A stretch of DNA of 64,000 nt. Origin: Aquitalea palustris. Lineage in GTDB: Bacteria > Pseudomonadota > Gammaproteobacteria > Burkholderiales > Chromobacteriaceae. Of the stretch, positions 9,555 through 19,190 are shown piece after piece. Numbering within the stretch: the first letter of the stretch is position 1; the number at the start of each line of letters is the position of its first letter. Where the stretch lies: NCBI RefSeq assembly GCF_003693445.1, contig NZ_RFAR01000052.1:35168-99167 (forward strand), written 5' to 3'. The translations under genes were made by a program, and so were the position numbers. The notes beneath the pieces were generated by a model. It had not been told where the DNA came from, searched no databases, and was given only the letters and a program-made list of their open reading frames with translations.

Positions 9555-10297
9555 GCCTGCTCTGCCCGGTAAAGCGCGATATCGCGGTTGATCTTGTGCA
9601 GCACATCCAGCGGCACATCGGCGCGGGTGATAGGGCGACCGATCACCAGATAATCGGCACCGGCCTCCAGTGCTGCCACCGGGGTCATCACCCGGCGCTG
9701 ATCATCGGCAGCGCTATCTGCCAGGCGGATGCCCGGCGTAACCAGCTGGAATTCCTTACCCAGCGCGGCCTTGAGCATCGGCGCTTCCTGTGCCGAGCAC
9801 ACCACACCATCCAGGCCACAGTCGCGGGTCAGGGTAGCCAGCCGCAATACATGCTCCTGCGGCGAGGCGGTGATGCCGATTTCCGCCAGATCGGCCGCTT
9901 CCATGCTGGTGAGCACGGTGACAGCAATCAACAGCGGACGCTGACTGTATTGCGCCAGCCCTTCGCGCGCCGCTTCCATCATGCGGCGGCCACCGGAGGC
10001 ATGCACATTCACCATCCATACCCCGGCCTCGGCAGCAGCCTTGCAGGCATGGGCCACGGTGTTGGGAATGTCATGGAATTTCAGATCAAGAAATACCTGA
10101 AAGCCTCGCGCGGCAAGGCTTTCCACCAGGCCACGCCCGGTCGAGGTAAACAATTCCTTGCCCACTTTGAGCCGGCACTGCTGCGGATCGAGGCGGGCTG
10201 CAAATTCGAGAGCCGACGGCGCATCGGCAAAATCCAGCGCCACGACGACAGGAGATGCCGGTTGCAGGTCCTGACCGGCGGCAATTAGCGGATTCAT
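9551..10297 (-). CDS. pyrF: Orotidine 5'-phosphate decarboxylase
   Basis: The 248-residue TIM-barrel protein has the diagnostic catalytic array [10 protein letters not shown] (Asp71, Lys73, Asp76) and the phosphate-binding C-terminal loop with [11 protein letters not shown]. It makes UMP from OMP in pyrimidine synthesis. It lies 18 bases after lapB and overlaps ugd by 4 bases, in the common proteobacterial lapA-lapB-pyrF order. Confidence 0.96.
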   Translation of the reverse strand: MNPLIAAGQDLQPASPVVVALDFADAPSALEFAARLDPQQCRLKVGKELFTSTGRGLVESLAARGFQVFLDLKFHDIPNTVAHACKAAAEAGVWMVNVHASGGRRMMEAAREGLAQYSQRPLLIAVTVLTSMEAADLAEIGITASPQEHVLRLATLTRDCGLDGVVCSAQEAPMLKAALGKEFQLVTPGIRLADSAADDQRRVMTPVAALEAGADYLVIGRPITRADVPLDVLHKINRDIALYRAEQA

Positions 10298-10315
10298 GTC
10301 TTCTCCTGAATACGA

Positions 10316-11476
10316 TCAATGAGTTTCCGAGCGGTTGGGCGTAAAGCTTTCCCACTCGCCGCAGGCGGGGCAATGCCAGAAGAAGGCCCGCGAGCGGAAA
10401 TTGCAACACTTGCAGCGGTGCACCGTCAGGCGCGCCGCGTGTTTCTGGATCAGGGCACGGGCCACTTCGGCATCCATGCGCCCTTCTGGCGACAGCTCGT
10501 CCATCTGCGCTTCGATCAGGCGGTAAACGCCCATCAGATTAGGACGGGCATGTACCGACTGGCGAGCTACTTCCAACGCCCGCTCCTCGCCCTCGTAGGC
10601 CGACAGTTTCTGATACAGCAGGTCGGTCAGCTCGAGTTGCGGGAAAGTCTTCTGGTAGCCCTGCAGCAGGGCAATACCTTCCTGCGGCTTGTCCAGTTTC
10701 TCGTAGGCGTCGAACAAGCGTTCTGCCGCCATCGACAAGTATTCGTAATTCTGTTTCTCGATGTTTTGCCATGCCGCAATCGCCGCCTCGATTTTGCCTT
10801 CGGCAAATTCGATATCGCCCAGAATCAGACTGGCACGCACACATTTGCGATTGGCCTGCATGGCTTCGGCCACCAGGGTGCGGGCCGCCGGATAATTGGA
10901 GCGGTACAGCTCGCCCTGCGCCAGTTCGCAGAAAAACTGCGCCACTTCGTGCTGAAACGAGTGGGCATCGCTGCGCAGTTCCTTGGCGGTTTCAATGGCT
11001 TTTTTCCAGTCACGATCCTGCTGGTAGATATCCAGCAACTGGCGTCGCGCTGCCAGTGCCATATTGCCGCCCAACAGTTTCAGCAAGATTTCTTCGGCCC
11101 TATCCACCAGACCGGCCTTGCGGAAATCCTGCGCCAGCTCGTTGCGCACGATGTCGCGCTGTTCGGCAGGCAGGTCGGACGATTCCAGCATGCGCTGATG
11201 CAGACGAATGGCACGATCATTCTCGCCACGCTTGCGATACAGCTTGCCCAGGGTCAGTTGCAGTTCCGGTGCGGAACCCTGCTGGCGCGATACCTCGGCC
11301 AAAGCACGCGCCGCGATGTCGGTCTTGTCATCCACGAGAGCATCCAGACCACGGAAAAAGCCGGTGGGCACCGACTTGGCCTGCTTCAATACGGTACGCA
11401 TGTCAACCCGCGCTGCCAGCCAGCCCAGACCGAAGAAGGCCGGGAATAACAGCAGCCACCACAAATCCAGTTCCAA
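10316..11476 (-). CDS. lapB: Lipopolysaccharide assembly protein B (YciM)
   Basis: The 386-residue protein has one N-terminal membrane segment (about residues 4-20), a long run of TPR helices facing the cytoplasm, and a C-terminal rubredoxin-like metal site built from two paired cysteines (HRCKCCNF ... HCPACGEW) in the last 35 residues. This is the exact LapB architecture. In E. coli LapB works with FtsH to control LpxC and hence the LPS to phospholipid balance. It follows lapA. Confidence 0.95.
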   Translation of the reverse strand: MELDLWWLLLFPAFFGLGWLAARVDMRTVLKQAKSVPTGFFRGLDALVDDKTDIAARALAEVSRQQGSAPELQLTLGKLYRKRGENDRAIRLHQRMLESSDLPAEQRDIVRNELAQDFRKAGLVDRAEEILLKLLGGNMALAARRQLLDIYQQDRDWKKAIETAKELRSDAHSFQHEVAQFFCELAQGELYRSNYPAARTLVAEAMQANRKCVRASLILGDIEFAEGKIEAAIAAWQNIEKQNYEYLSMAAERLFDAYEKLDKPQEGIALLQGYQKTFPQLELTDLLYQKLSAYEGEERALEVARQSVHARPNLMGVYRLIEAQMDELSPEGRMDAEVARALIQKHAARLTVHRCKCCNFRSRAFFWHCPACGEWESFTPNRSETH

Positions 11477-11547
11477 AGAATGCTTCCTTCAAGGAGAGTA
11501 AGAGGCCGACCCCGCGCGCATGGCAGCAGGGTCTGAACGGAGCAGGC

Positions 11548-11841
11548 CTAGTCGGCCAGTGCGTCGCTGGGATCGACGGCGACCTTGCTGCTGGGCGGAC
11601 GGTTGCGCAATTCCTTCTTGAGCTGGGACAGCTCCTTGCGCATGCGCAGATAGTAGGAGAAGGTGGCCAGCAATCCGACAGCAGCGCCTGCAACAAAGAA
11701 CACCAGCAGGAAGACAATCAGCGGTGCCGACCAGGACTGGCCGAAGAACAGCTTGAACTCGACCATGTGGCTGTTTTGCACGGTGACGGCAATCAGGAAA
11801 ACCAGCAGGGCCAATTCGATGATACGCACGATGTAGCGCAT
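11548..11841 (-). CDS. lapA: Lipopolysaccharide assembly protein A domain protein (DUF1049)
   Basis: The 97-residue protein has two membrane segments (about residues 3-22 and 40-62) joined by the typical 'VQNSHMVEFKLFFGQ' turn, then a charged C-terminal coiled-coil-like tail (YYLRMRKELSQLKKEL). This fits the LapA/YciS family, normally paired with LapB. I use ATG 11841 (MRYIVRII...); the frame extends to 11922, but the added residues are not family-like. It lies 71 bases upstream of lapB in the same direction. Confidence 0.9.
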   Translation of the reverse strand: MRYIVRIIELALLVFLIAVTVQNSHMVEFKLFFGQSWSAPLIVFLLVFFVAGAAVGLLATFSYYLRMRKELSQLKKELRNRPPSSKVAVDPSDALAD

Positions 11842-11926
11842 GCTCTTTACTCGGAGAGGGTTACCGGAGTGCAAGTTTAAACGATAGTGTGCTGCAACCC
11901 AAGCAAGAGGAGGGTCAAACAAAGAA

Positions 11927-11950
11927 AAAGCGCCGCAAAAGCGGCGCTTT
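11927..11950 (-). terminator. Intrinsic terminator after ihfB
   Basis: A perfect 10-bp stem AAAGCGCCGC / GCGGCGCTTT with a 4-base loop. On the minus strand it is followed by TTTTTC, about 33 bases after the ihfB stop. It separates rpsA-ihfB from lapA-lapB, possibly with read-through. Confidence 0.8.
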
Positions 11951-11982
11951 GATTTGGCTTGCTAGACCGGGATTCGCGGCAA

Positions 11983-12297
11983 TCAGGCCTGGGTCTGCTC
12001 CAAGAGGGACAGATCCACCCGTTCGCGCAATTCCTTGCCGGCCTTGAAATGCGGCACATATTTCTCAGGAACCGAGACACTGCTACCTGATTTCGGGTTA
12101 CGGCCCACACGGGGCGGACGGTAGTTCAGGTCGAAGCTACCGAAGCCGCGGATTTCAATGCGGCTACCCTGTGCCAGGTTGCTGGCCATCGCATCCAGAA
12201 TGGTTTTGACAGCCAGCTCAGCATCTTTGTAGACCAACTGAGAATTGCGCTCGGCAAGACGTTCTGCCAGCCGCGCGATCAGCTCAGACTTGGTCAT
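11983..12297 (-). CDS. ihfB: Integration host factor subunit beta
   Basis: The 104-residue HU/IHF-family protein starts [14 protein letters not shown], as beta subunits do, and carries [28 protein letters not shown], including the RNPKSG arm that intercalates DNA at the conserved proline. It pairs with IHF alpha to bend DNA at specific sites. The position right after rpsA (7-base gap) is the classic rpsA-ihfB order and supports the beta assignment over HU. Confidence 0.96.
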   Translation of the reverse strand: MTKSELIARLAERLAERNSQLVYKDAELAVKTILDAMASNLAQGSRIEIRGFGSFDLNYRPPRVGRNPKSGSSVSVPEKYVPHFKAGKELRERVDLSLLEQTQA

Positions 12298-12304
12298 GAT
12301 GCAA

Positions 12305-13996
12305 TTACTCGTTGGAGCCGGACAGCTTGGCCTTCAACAGAGCACCCAGGTTGGTAGTACCAGCCGAAGCGCTGTCAACCGACAGGTTCTTCATGGCGGT
12401 GCTGTCTTCCTGAGCATCCTTGGCCTTGATGGACAGGCTGATATTGCGGGACTTGCGATCCACGGCAATGATCACGGCTTCCACTTCTTCGCCATCCTTC
12501 AGCAGGGTACGGGCATCTTCCACACGGTCGCGGGACAGCTCGGAAGCACGCAGGTAGCCTTCAACGTCCATGTCCAGGGAGATAACTGCACCCTTGGCAT
12601 CAACAGCCTTCACGGTACCCTTGACCAGAGCGCCCTTGTCGTTCATGGCAACGTAGTTGTTGAACGGATCACCTTCCAGTTGCTTGATGCCCAGGGAGAT
12701 GCGTTCTTTTTCCACGTCGATGGACAGAACAACGGCTTCAACCTCGTCACCCTTCTTGAACTTGCGCACGGCATCTTCGCCGGTTTCGTTCCAGGACAGG
12801 TCGGACAGGTGAACCAGGCCGTCGATACCGCCCGGCAGGCCAACGAACACACCGAAGTCGGTGATCGACTTGATGGCGCCCTTCAGCTTGTCACCCTTGT
12901 GGAAGTTGTCGGCAAACTCGTTCCACGGGTTAGCCAGGCACTGCTTCATGCCCAGGGAGATACGACGACGGTCTTCGTCGATTTCCAGGATCATGACTTC
13001 AACTTCGTCACCAACCTGAACTACCTTGGACGGGTGTACGTTCTTGTTGGTCCAGTCCATTTCGGACACGTGTACCAGACCTTCGATGCCTTGTTCGATT
13101 TCAACAAATGCGCCGTAGTCGGTCAGGTTGGTTACCTTGCCGAACAGACGGGTGCTGGCCGGGTAGCGACGGGACAGACCAACCCACGGATCTTCGCCCA
13201 GTTGCTTCAGGCCCAGGGATACACGGTTCTTCTCTTGGTCGAACTTCAGGACCTTGGCTTCTACTTCGTCGCCAACAGCCAGAACTTCGGACGGGTGCTT
13301 CACACGACGCCATGCCAGGTCGGTGATGTGCAGCAGGCCGTCGATGCCGCCCAGGTCAACAAACGCACCGTAGTCGGTGATGTTCTTGACGATACCCTTG
13401 ATAACGGCGCCCTCTTTCAGGGTTTCCAGCAGAGCCTTGCGCTCTTCGCCCAGGGTTTCTTCCAGAACGGAACGACGCGAAACAACCACGTTGTTACGCT
13501 TGCGGTCCAGCTTGATAACCTTGAATTCGATGTTCTTGTTTTCGTACGGGGTGGTGTCTTTCACCGGGCGTACGTCAACCAGGGAACCCGGCAGGAAGGC
13601 GCGGATGCCGTTGACCATAACGGTCAGGCCACCCTTGACCTTGCCAGAGATCAGGCCGGACAGGATCTTGCCGGTTTCCAGCGCTTCTTCCAGCTCAACC
13701 CATGCAGCCAGACGCTTGGCTTTTTCACGGGACAGCTTGGTTTCGCCAAAGCCGTTTTCCAGCGCGTCGATGGCAACAGTCACGAAGTCGCCGATGGCAA
13801 CTTCAACAACGCCTTCGTCGTTCTTGAATTCTTCGGCCGGAATCAGGGATTCGGATTTCAGGCCGGCATTTACAGTTACGAAGTTGGAATCAACTGCAAC
13901 GACTTCAGCAGTGATCACCTCGCCCACGCGCATGTCGTGAAGGGTCAGGCTTTCTTCGAACAGCTGGGCAAAGTTTTCCATGGAGAGGGTAGTCAT
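12305..13996 (-). CDS. rpsA: 30S ribosomal protein S1
   Basis: The 563-residue protein consists of six successive S1 (OB-fold) repeats; the hallmark '[18 protein letters not shown]' pattern recurs with spacing near 85 residues. Length and repeat number match proteobacterial S1 (557 in E. coli). S1 binds mRNA leaders and helps initiation on the 30S subunit. I start at ATG 13996 with GAGAG about 10 bases upstream; an in-frame ATG at 13981 (MENF) has no ribosome site. The codon bias is strong, as expected for a highly expressed gene. It follows cmk with a 94-base gap that is the probable site of S1 autoregulation. Confidence 0.97.
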   Translation of the reverse strand: MTTLSMENFAQLFEESLTLHDMRVGEVITAEVVAVDSNFVTVNAGLKSESLIPAEEFKNDEGVVEVAIGDFVTVAIDALENGFGETKLSREKAKRLAAWVELEEALETGKILSGLISGKVKGGLTVMVNGIRAFLPGSLVDVRPVKDTTPYENKNIEFKVIKLDRKRNNVVVSRRSVLEETLGEERKALLETLKEGAVIKGIVKNITDYGAFVDLGGIDGLLHITDLAWRRVKHPSEVLAVGDEVEAKVLKFDQEKNRVSLGLKQLGEDPWVGLSRRYPASTRLFGKVTNLTDYGAFVEIEQGIEGLVHVSEMDWTNKNVHPSKVVQVGDEVEVMILEIDEDRRRISLGMKQCLANPWNEFADNFHKGDKLKGAIKSITDFGVFVGLPGGIDGLVHLSDLSWNETGEDAVRKFKKGDEVEAVVLSIDVEKERISLGIKQLEGDPFNNYVAMNDKGALVKGTVKAVDAKGAVISLDMDVEGYLRASELSRDRVEDARTLLKDGEEVEAVIIAVDRKSRNISLSIKAKDAQEDSTAMKNLSVDSASAGTTNLGALLKAKLSGSNE

Positions 13997-14090
13997 CAAG
14001 CTTACTCTCGGTGCACACCTTGCGGCGTGCGGGGTTAGGGTTGAACACAGGGCGCCTCTTGCAGTGCAGCAAGGATTGCCCCTTAAAAAA

Positions 14091-14759
14091 TCATATGCCG
14101 GAGGCCTGGGACTGCCCGAAGCAGCGGAGTACCGTTTCGACCGCCTGGTCGATGGTGAGCTCCGTGGTGTCGAGCAGAAAGGCGTCCGGCTCTTGGCGCA
14201 GCGGCGCTACCGCCCGGGCCGCATCGCGCGTGTCCCGATCGATAATGTCCTGCAGAATCCGTGGGAGGTTAGCAGATTCCCCCTTGCCGATCAACTGCTT
14301 ATGGCGGCGCGCTGCACGTTCATCGGCACTGGCGGTCAAAAAAATCTTGGTCGCAGCCTGCGGAAACACCACCGAACCCATGTCGCGGCCATCGGTCACC
14401 AGGCCTGGAAGCACGGCAAAATCACGCTGTCGCTGCAAAAGCGCGGCACGCACTGCGGGCAGAGCTGCCACTTTCGATGCGCCAATACCGATTTCTTCCG
14501 CCCGGATGTCTTCACTGACATCGTTGCCATCCAGCCACACCCGCCCCTGCTCGAAAGCCGCCGGCAAGGTAGTCGCCAGTGCGGCCAGCGGCAGTTCGGC
14601 ATCCCATGCCACGTCCAGCTTGCGCGCATGCAAGGCGAGCAGGCGGTAGAGTGAGCCAGAGTCGAGATAATGAAAACCCAGGCGCTGGGCAACGATGGCG
14701 GCGACAGTACCCTTGCCGGAAGCGGAAGGGCCGTCGATGGTGATAACGGGAACTGACAT
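14091..14759 (-). CDS. cmk: Cytidylate kinase
   Basis: The 222-residue P-loop kinase has [10 protein letters not shown] at residues 10-19, the CMP-binding region and the [14 protein letters not shown] motif typical of Cmk. It phosphorylates CMP and dCMP with ATP. I start at ATG 14759 ([11 protein letters not shown]); an ATG at 14774 would add five residues, and neither has a strong ribosome site. It lies directly upstream of rpsA, as in most proteobacteria. aroA, usually just upstream in the same direction, is here divergent. Confidence 0.95.
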   Translation of the reverse strand: MSVPVITIDGPSASGKGTVAAIVAQRLGFHYLDSGSLYRLLALHARKLDVAWDAELPLAALATTLPAAFEQGRVWLDGNDVSEDIRAEEIGIGASKVAALPAVRAALLQRQRDFAVLPGLVTDGRDMGSVVFPQAATKIFLTASADERAARRHKQLIGKGESANLPRILQDIIDRDTRDAARAVAPLRQEPDAFLLDTTELTIDQAVETVLRCFGQSQASGI

Positions 14760-15041
14760 GGGCTTGACTTGCATCCTGTAGCACACGACGACGGGCTGAT
14801 CCGTCGCCAAACCGTTGATTTTAACGCAGCCGCTGAACGGCAGGAACGGCTTTGGCGGGATTTTCTGGCGCAACGCAGCAAACAAAGCGGCAAGACGACA
14901 ATATTGTAGTTTGCACGTTACCCCGCTGGCCTTTACAGTGATAGGCCGCAACGCCCGCCAGCCCTGCCTGCCGCAGGCTGTGCCCGCGTGATGACAATAC
15001 CCGGACAATTCACGACACCTACAGAGACTCGACGCAACGCC

Positions 15042-16328
15042 ATGGAACAGCTCCGCCTTACTCCGACTCCGCACCTTGCCGGCACCATCAAGCTGCCCGG
15101 TTCCAAAAGCATTTCCAATCGCACCCTGCTGCTGGCTGCGCTGTCCAGCGGCACCACGCTGGTACGCGACCTGCTGGATTCGGATGACATCCGTCACATG
15201 CTGGCCGCACTGGGCCTGCTAGGCGTAAGCGTTGAACAGCTGGGCAATAGCCGTGACTTCCGGGTACAAGGCGTGGGTGGCGAGTTTCCGGTCAAGAGCG
15301 CCGACCTGTTCCTGGGCAATGCCGGCACCGCTTTTCGCCCACTGACCGCTGCATTGGCGCTGATGCAGGGTCATTACCAGTTGTCTGGCGTGGCGCGCAT
15401 GCATGAGCGGCCGATTGGCGATCTGGTGGATGCCTTGCGTGCGGCCGGCGCAGAGATCAGTTACCGGGGCAATCCGGGCTACCCGCCACTGGCCATCGGC
15501 CCGGCCAGCTTGCGCGCTGGCGAGGTGATTCCGGTCAAGGGCAATGTCTCCAGCCAGTTCCTGACTGCCTTGCTGATGGCGCTGCCACTGACCGGTGAAA
15601 CCGTCACCATTGAAGTGGTCGGCGAGCTGATTTCCAAACCCTATATAGAGATAACGCTCAACCTGATGGCACGTTTCGGCGTACAGGTAGAGCGACAGGG
15701 CTGGCAGCGTTTCGTCATTCCGGGTGGCCAGCACTATATTTCGCCAGGCGAAGTCCATGTTGAAGGCGATGCCTCCAGCGCCTCTTATTTCCTCGCCGCC
15801 GGCGCACTGGCTGGTGGTCCGGTACGGGTGGAGGGCGTGGGCAACAACAGCATTCAGGGCGATGTGAAATTTGCCGACACCCTGCGCCAGATGGGTGTGG
15901 CCATCACCATGGGGGACAACTGGATCGAAGCCTCTGCCAGCGGCAAGCTCAAGGCGATTGATGTGGACCTGAACCACATCCCGGATGCCGCCATGACCAT
16001 TGCCGTGGCTGCCCTGGCAGCCGACGGCACCACCACCCTGCGCAATATCGAAAGCTGGCGCGTCAAGGAAACCGACCGCCTGTCGGCCATGGCCACCGAA
16101 CTGCGCAAGGTTGGTGCCACCGTGGAGGAAGGCCAGGACTACATCCGCATCACCCCGCCCGAACAGCTGCTGGCCGATGCCGAGATCGACACCTACGACG
16201 ATCACCGCATGGCCATGTGTTTCTCGCTGGTTTCCCTGCTGGGGGTGCCGGTGGTCATCAATGACCCCAAGTGCGTGGCCAAGACGTTCCCGGACTATTT
16301 CGAGGTGCTGGCCACCCTGACTGCCTGA
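15042..16328 (+). CDS. aroA: 3-phosphoshikimate 1-carboxyvinyltransferase (EPSP synthase)
   Basis: The 428-residue enzyme carries the class I signatures [10 protein letters not shown] near residues 18-27, [11 protein letters not shown] near 94-104, and [10 protein letters not shown] near the C-terminus. It condenses phosphoenolpyruvate with shikimate 3-phosphate in aromatic amino-acid synthesis. ATG 15042 ([10 protein letters not shown]...) gives the family length; an in-frame ATG at 14988 would add 18 non-homologous residues. The ribosome site is weak (AGAGA about 15 bases upstream). It is divergent from cmk and ends at a strong terminator. Confidence 0.95.
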   Translation: MEQLRLTPTPHLAGTIKLPGSKSISNRTLLLAALSSGTTLVRDLLDSDDIRHMLAALGLLGVSVEQLGNSRDFRVQGVGGEFPVKSADLFLGNAGTAFRPLTAALALMQGHYQLSGVARMHERPIGDLVDALRAAGAEISYRGNPGYPPLAIGPASLRAGEVIPVKGNVSSQFLTALLMALPLTGETVTIEVVGELISKPYIEITLNLMARFGVQVERQGWQRFVIPGGQHYISPGEVHVEGDASSASYFLAAGALAGGPVRVEGVGNNSIQGDVKFADTLRQMGVAITMGDNWIEASASGKLKAIDVDLNHIPDAAMTIAVAALAADGTTTLRNIESWRVKETDRLSAMATELRKVGATVEEGQDYIRITPPEQLLADAEIDTYDDHRMAMCFSLVSLLGVPVVINDPKCVAKTFPDYFEVLATLTA

Positions 16329-16354
16329 TACCGGTCATTGCTCCACCCATCATC

Positions 16355-16378
16355 ACGCCCGCAATAGCGGGCGTTTTT
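16355..16378 (+). terminator. Intrinsic terminator of aroA
   Basis: An 8-bp stem ACGCCCGC / GCGGGCGT with a 4-base loop, followed by five T residues, 26 bases after the aroA stop. Confidence 0.88.
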
Positions 16379-16463
16379 CATTTACACAGCATAATCTTCT
16401 TGCCAAGCACTGCCAGATAAAACCACAATATCTGGCAATACAATCAAATAACATCACCACATA

Positions 16464-16907
16464 ATGACAAACCTCTATCACTTGCGCCGTGATTTCATGC
16501 AGCGCTTTGACCTACCCGTACCCCAGCACCCCGGGCTTTATCCAGACGCGCTACCCATGTGGGAAAACATGCTGCAAGAAGAGATGGCCGAACTCCTGCA
16601 TGCGCTACAAGAATTCAAGCAACTGGAAAACTGCGACCCCGTCGAAAAAGTGCGCCGCATGGCGGAGCTGACTGCCGAAGGTGTGGATGTACTGAATGTG
16701 CTGACCGGCCTGCTGCTGTCGCAAGGCATGCCGCTGGAAGCCATGACCGAGGCCATTCATCAGGCCAATCTGCGCAAGCAGGTAGCTGGTCAAGTGCGAC
16801 GGCGTGCCGATGGCAAGGTACTGAAACCGGCAGGCTGGCAGCCGGCTGACAAATGTGGCGTCATTCGCGCTGCCTTGCACCATGACAAGAGCACGGCGCA
16901 AGATTAA
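16464..16907 (+). CDS. MazG-like / phosphoribosyl-ATP pyrophosphohydrolase-fold protein
   Basis: The 147-residue, mostly helical protein has the all-alpha NTP pyrophosphohydrolase metal pattern: QEEMAELLHAL (ExxE helix, about residues 38-48) followed about 30 residues later by LTAEGVDVLNVLTGLL (ExxD). These acidic residues hold Mg2+ in MazG, dUTPase and HisE relatives. The substrate is unknown; clean-up of a non-standard nucleotide is the family expectation. The 40-residue C-terminal tail is basic and not recognised. There is no clear ribosome site before ATG 16464, and the gene seems to stand alone. Confidence 0.7.
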   Translation: MTNLYHLRRDFMQRFDLPVPQHPGLYPDALPMWENMLQEEMAELLHALQEFKQLENCDPVEKVRRMAELTAEGVDVLNVLTGLLLSQGMPLEAMTEAIHQANLRKQVAGQVRRRADGKVLKPAGWQPADKCGVIRAALHHDKSTAQD

Positions 16908-16979
16908 GTCTGGTTTAATACTCTCTGGCTATGATGCGGCCAGATCAAACCGGACATTCCCGACGCGGAAGGGACCATC

Positions 16980-17528
16980 ATGCTGAAAAATTCACAACAC
17001 AGTTACGGCCGTCTGGCCCGTGCCTTTCACTGGCTGGGCGCACTGGCAGTCATCGCGGCGCTGGCCTTTATCGAATTCAAGGACATCGCGCCCAAGGGCA
17101 GTCCACTGCGTGACTTGCTGAAATCCGGCCATTTCCAGGCTGGCGTCATCGTCTTGCTGCTGGTGCTGCCGCGCCTGTTGTGGCGACTGGCCAACCGGAT
17201 GCCGGACATCACCCCGGCGCCGCAACCGGCTGCCATGCTGCTGGCGCATGCTGCGCACTGGCTGTTGTATGGCCTGATGATCGCCCTGCCGCTGCTGGGC
17301 ATTGCCATCGTGCAGGGCAATGGCAAGGATGTGGTGTTGCTGGGCAGCACGCTGCCGGTCTTGTTCAACATCGGCAAGGAAACCGCCCACAACCTCAAGG
17401 ACATTCACGAAGCGCTGGGCAATCTGCTGCTGTGGCTGGCCATCTTCCATGCCGCTGCCGCGGTATGGCATCACCACTTCGTCAAGGATGACACCCTCAC
17501 CCGCCTGACCGGGCCGCTGCGTCCCTGA
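16980..17528 (+). CDS. cybB: Cytochrome b561-type di-heme membrane protein
   Basis: The 182-residue protein has four predicted membrane helices (about 13-32, 50-68, 85-107, 138-160). Histidines are placed as in bacterial cytochrome b561: HWLGAL in helix 1, H at the start of helix 2, HWLLYG in helix 3 and the KDIHEALG/H pair in helix 4. The family passes electrons across the inner membrane, probably from quinol; YodB-type relatives quench superoxide. GGAAGGGA precedes ATG 16980. It is monocistronic and ends at a terminator shared with the MFS gene. Confidence 0.9.
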   Translation: MLKNSQHSYGRLARAFHWLGALAVIAALAFIEFKDIAPKGSPLRDLLKSGHFQAGVIVLLLVLPRLLWRLANRMPDITPAPQPAAMLLAHAAHWLLYGLMIALPLLGIAIVQGNGKDVVLLGSTLPVLFNIGKETAHNLKDIHEALGNLLLWLAIFHAAAAVWHHHFVKDDTLTRLTGPLRP

Positions 17529-17544
17529 ACGATGCCACCCTACC

Positions 17545-17568
17545 AAACCCGGCCATGCCGGGTTTTTT
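17545..17568 (+). terminator. Terminator after cytochrome b561 gene
   Basis: A 9-bp stem AAACCCGGC / GCCGGGTTT with a 3-base loop, then T6. The A-tract on the other side may let it serve the convergent MFS gene as well. Confidence 0.85.
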
Positions 17569-17581
17569 ATTGCCTGCGCTC

Positions 17582-19099
17582 TCAACGCAAATCGCGCTGC
17601 CACAGCGACAACAACAGGGCCAGGCCGGCCAGTGCCGCCAACGACAGCAAGGCATGGTCACAGGCAATCAACACCGTCTGCTGGGTGACTTGCGCGGATA
17701 GACGCGCCAGACTCGCCGCATCCACCCCTTCCCCCCACTGCCGCAGCGTCACCCCATCCAGTCGGCCCAGCAGCGCCAGCCGCGCCTCCGCCTCGCCAGC
17801 TTGCAGCTGCAGCGTAGCCAGGCCGGTTCCCAGCGCACCAGCCAGTTCACGCATGATGTTTTTCAGTTGATAGGCATGGGCGAAGTCTTCGACCTGCACC
17901 TCGGCATACGTCATGGCCGCAATCTGCAAGACCGACAATACCGGCACCAGCCCATGCAGCAGAATCGCCGGCAACAAGCTGGCCAGCGCCGCCCCCGGCA
18001 TGGCCGCTCCGGCCAGCCACAGACAACACAACGCCAGCAAGGCAAAGCCGATGGCCAGCACATGGTGACGCCGCGTCAGCCAGCGGCTGGCATACAGATA
18101 GGCCAGCGCCATCGCTACCGTCACCATGCTGCCCATGCTCATGGCCCAGCCGGTAGTGACAAAATCAAAGCCCAGCCCGCGCTGCAGCAAGCTAGACAAA
18201 AGGTAGGACCAGATACCATTGCACAGGTAATACAGGACATAGAAAGCCAGCCCCATCAGATAGCGGCGGCGCAATAGCGCATGCAGTTGCAACCAGGGAT
18301 CGGGATGGGTGTGACTGCGCCGCCAGGCCAGCCCCAGCAACAGTGCACCACCCAGCAAGGCCAGCCACATGCCGGGGCGGGCCGCAAAGCGCAAAAAGCG
18401 CAAATCCTCCAGCGTATGCAGCACCAGCAAAGCACCCAGCCCCACGGCCGCCACCGCCACCCAATCCAGCTCGCCAGCCTGGGCACGGGTGGGCGCACCG
18501 GCATGGCGCGGATAGCTCAGCTGCACCAGCAACAGTAATACCGGCACAAACGCCGCCTGCAACCAGAAAATGGCCTGCCAGCCCCAGTCCTCCACTAACA
18601 GGGCTGACAACCACGGCGATATACCGGACAGGGAAAACAGGCCTAACAAAAAGCCATACATCAACGGCTTGCGTTCCTTCGGCTGCGCCACCAACTGCAG
18701 CAGAATGCGTGAGGCGGTAAACAGCCCGCCGCCGCCCAAACCCTGCAACAGCCGCGCCAGCGCCAGACTGGTGATGTCCTCGGCCAGGGCACAGCCCACA
18801 CTGCCGGCCATGAACAGCAGCAAAGCCCACTGGGTGTAGCGGCGATAGCTGATCAGCGTGGCAAAGCGCCCCAGCAGCAGATTGACCAGCACTGCCCCCA
18901 CGGCAAAGCTGGTCAGCGCCCACAGATACTCCTGCGGCGCGGCAGCCACCCCGCCCTGAATGGCAGCGCCGGCCACCCCCATCATGCTGACCGCGACAAA
19001 GTCAGCCCCGGTGACCAGACCCAGCGTCAGGCCGAACAATCTCACCTGCCAGGGGCGGCACTCGGGGTGGGCTTGCAATAACACGGGATAGGCATTCAT
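17582..19099 (-). CDS. MFS drug-efflux-type transporter (DHA2-like, 14 TM)
   Basis: The 505-residue protein has about 14 hydrophobic helices. It has motif A-like loops (GRFATLISYRRYTQW after TM2) and a glycine-rich ARLLQGLGGGGLF segment typical of DHA2 (EmrB-like) exporters. No EmrA-type partner lies nearby. It is divergently transcribed from the LysR gene at 19190 across a 90-base gap with a perfect inverted repeat, which suggests LysR control. The substrate is unknown; drug or metabolite export driven by proton motive force is the family expectation. Confidence 0.85.
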   Translation of the reverse strand: MNAYPVLLQAHPECRPWQVRLFGLTLGLVTGADFVAVSMMGVAGAAIQGGVAAAPQEYLWALTSFAVGAVLVNLLLGRFATLISYRRYTQWALLLFMAGSVGCALAEDITSLALARLLQGLGGGGLFTASRILLQLVAQPKERKPLMYGFLLGLFSLSGISPWLSALLVEDWGWQAIFWLQAAFVPVLLLLVQLSYPRHAGAPTRAQAGELDWVAVAAVGLGALLVLHTLEDLRFLRFAARPGMWLALLGGALLLGLAWRRSHTHPDPWLQLHALLRRRYLMGLAFYVLYYLCNGIWSYLLSSLLQRGLGFDFVTTGWAMSMGSMVTVAMALAYLYASRWLTRRHHVLAIGFALLALCCLWLAGAAMPGAALASLLPAILLHGLVPVLSVLQIAAMTYAEVQVEDFAHAYQLKNIMRELAGALGTGLATLQLQAGEAEARLALLGRLDGVTLRQWGEGVDAASLARLSAQVTQQTVLIACDHALLSLAALAGLALLLSLWQRDLR

Positions 19100-19155
19100 T
19101 CGGCTAGGCGCTTTGAGCTGGGATGGATCACGCTGACTATAAAGACCATGGTATT

Positions 19156-19190
19156 TTGAATAAACCGTCTAAATTGAAATGATTATTCAA
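19156..19190. promoter_or_regulatory. Inverted repeat, candidate LysR operator
   Basis: TTGAATAA (19156-19163) is repeated in perfect inversion as TTATTCAA (19183-19190), and a partial extra half-site TTGAA lies at 19174-19178. The right arm ends on the first base of the LysR start codon. It sits in the only shared intergenic region of the MFS/LysR pair, as expected for a LysR-type autoregulatory and activator site. Confidence 0.45.

Noticed and set aside
12245..14038. A 597-codon open frame on the + strand opposite rpsA
   Set aside because: It mirrors rpsA exactly, its translation is repetitive only because the S1 repeats are, and it has no ribosome site. It is an antisense shadow produced by strong codon bias.
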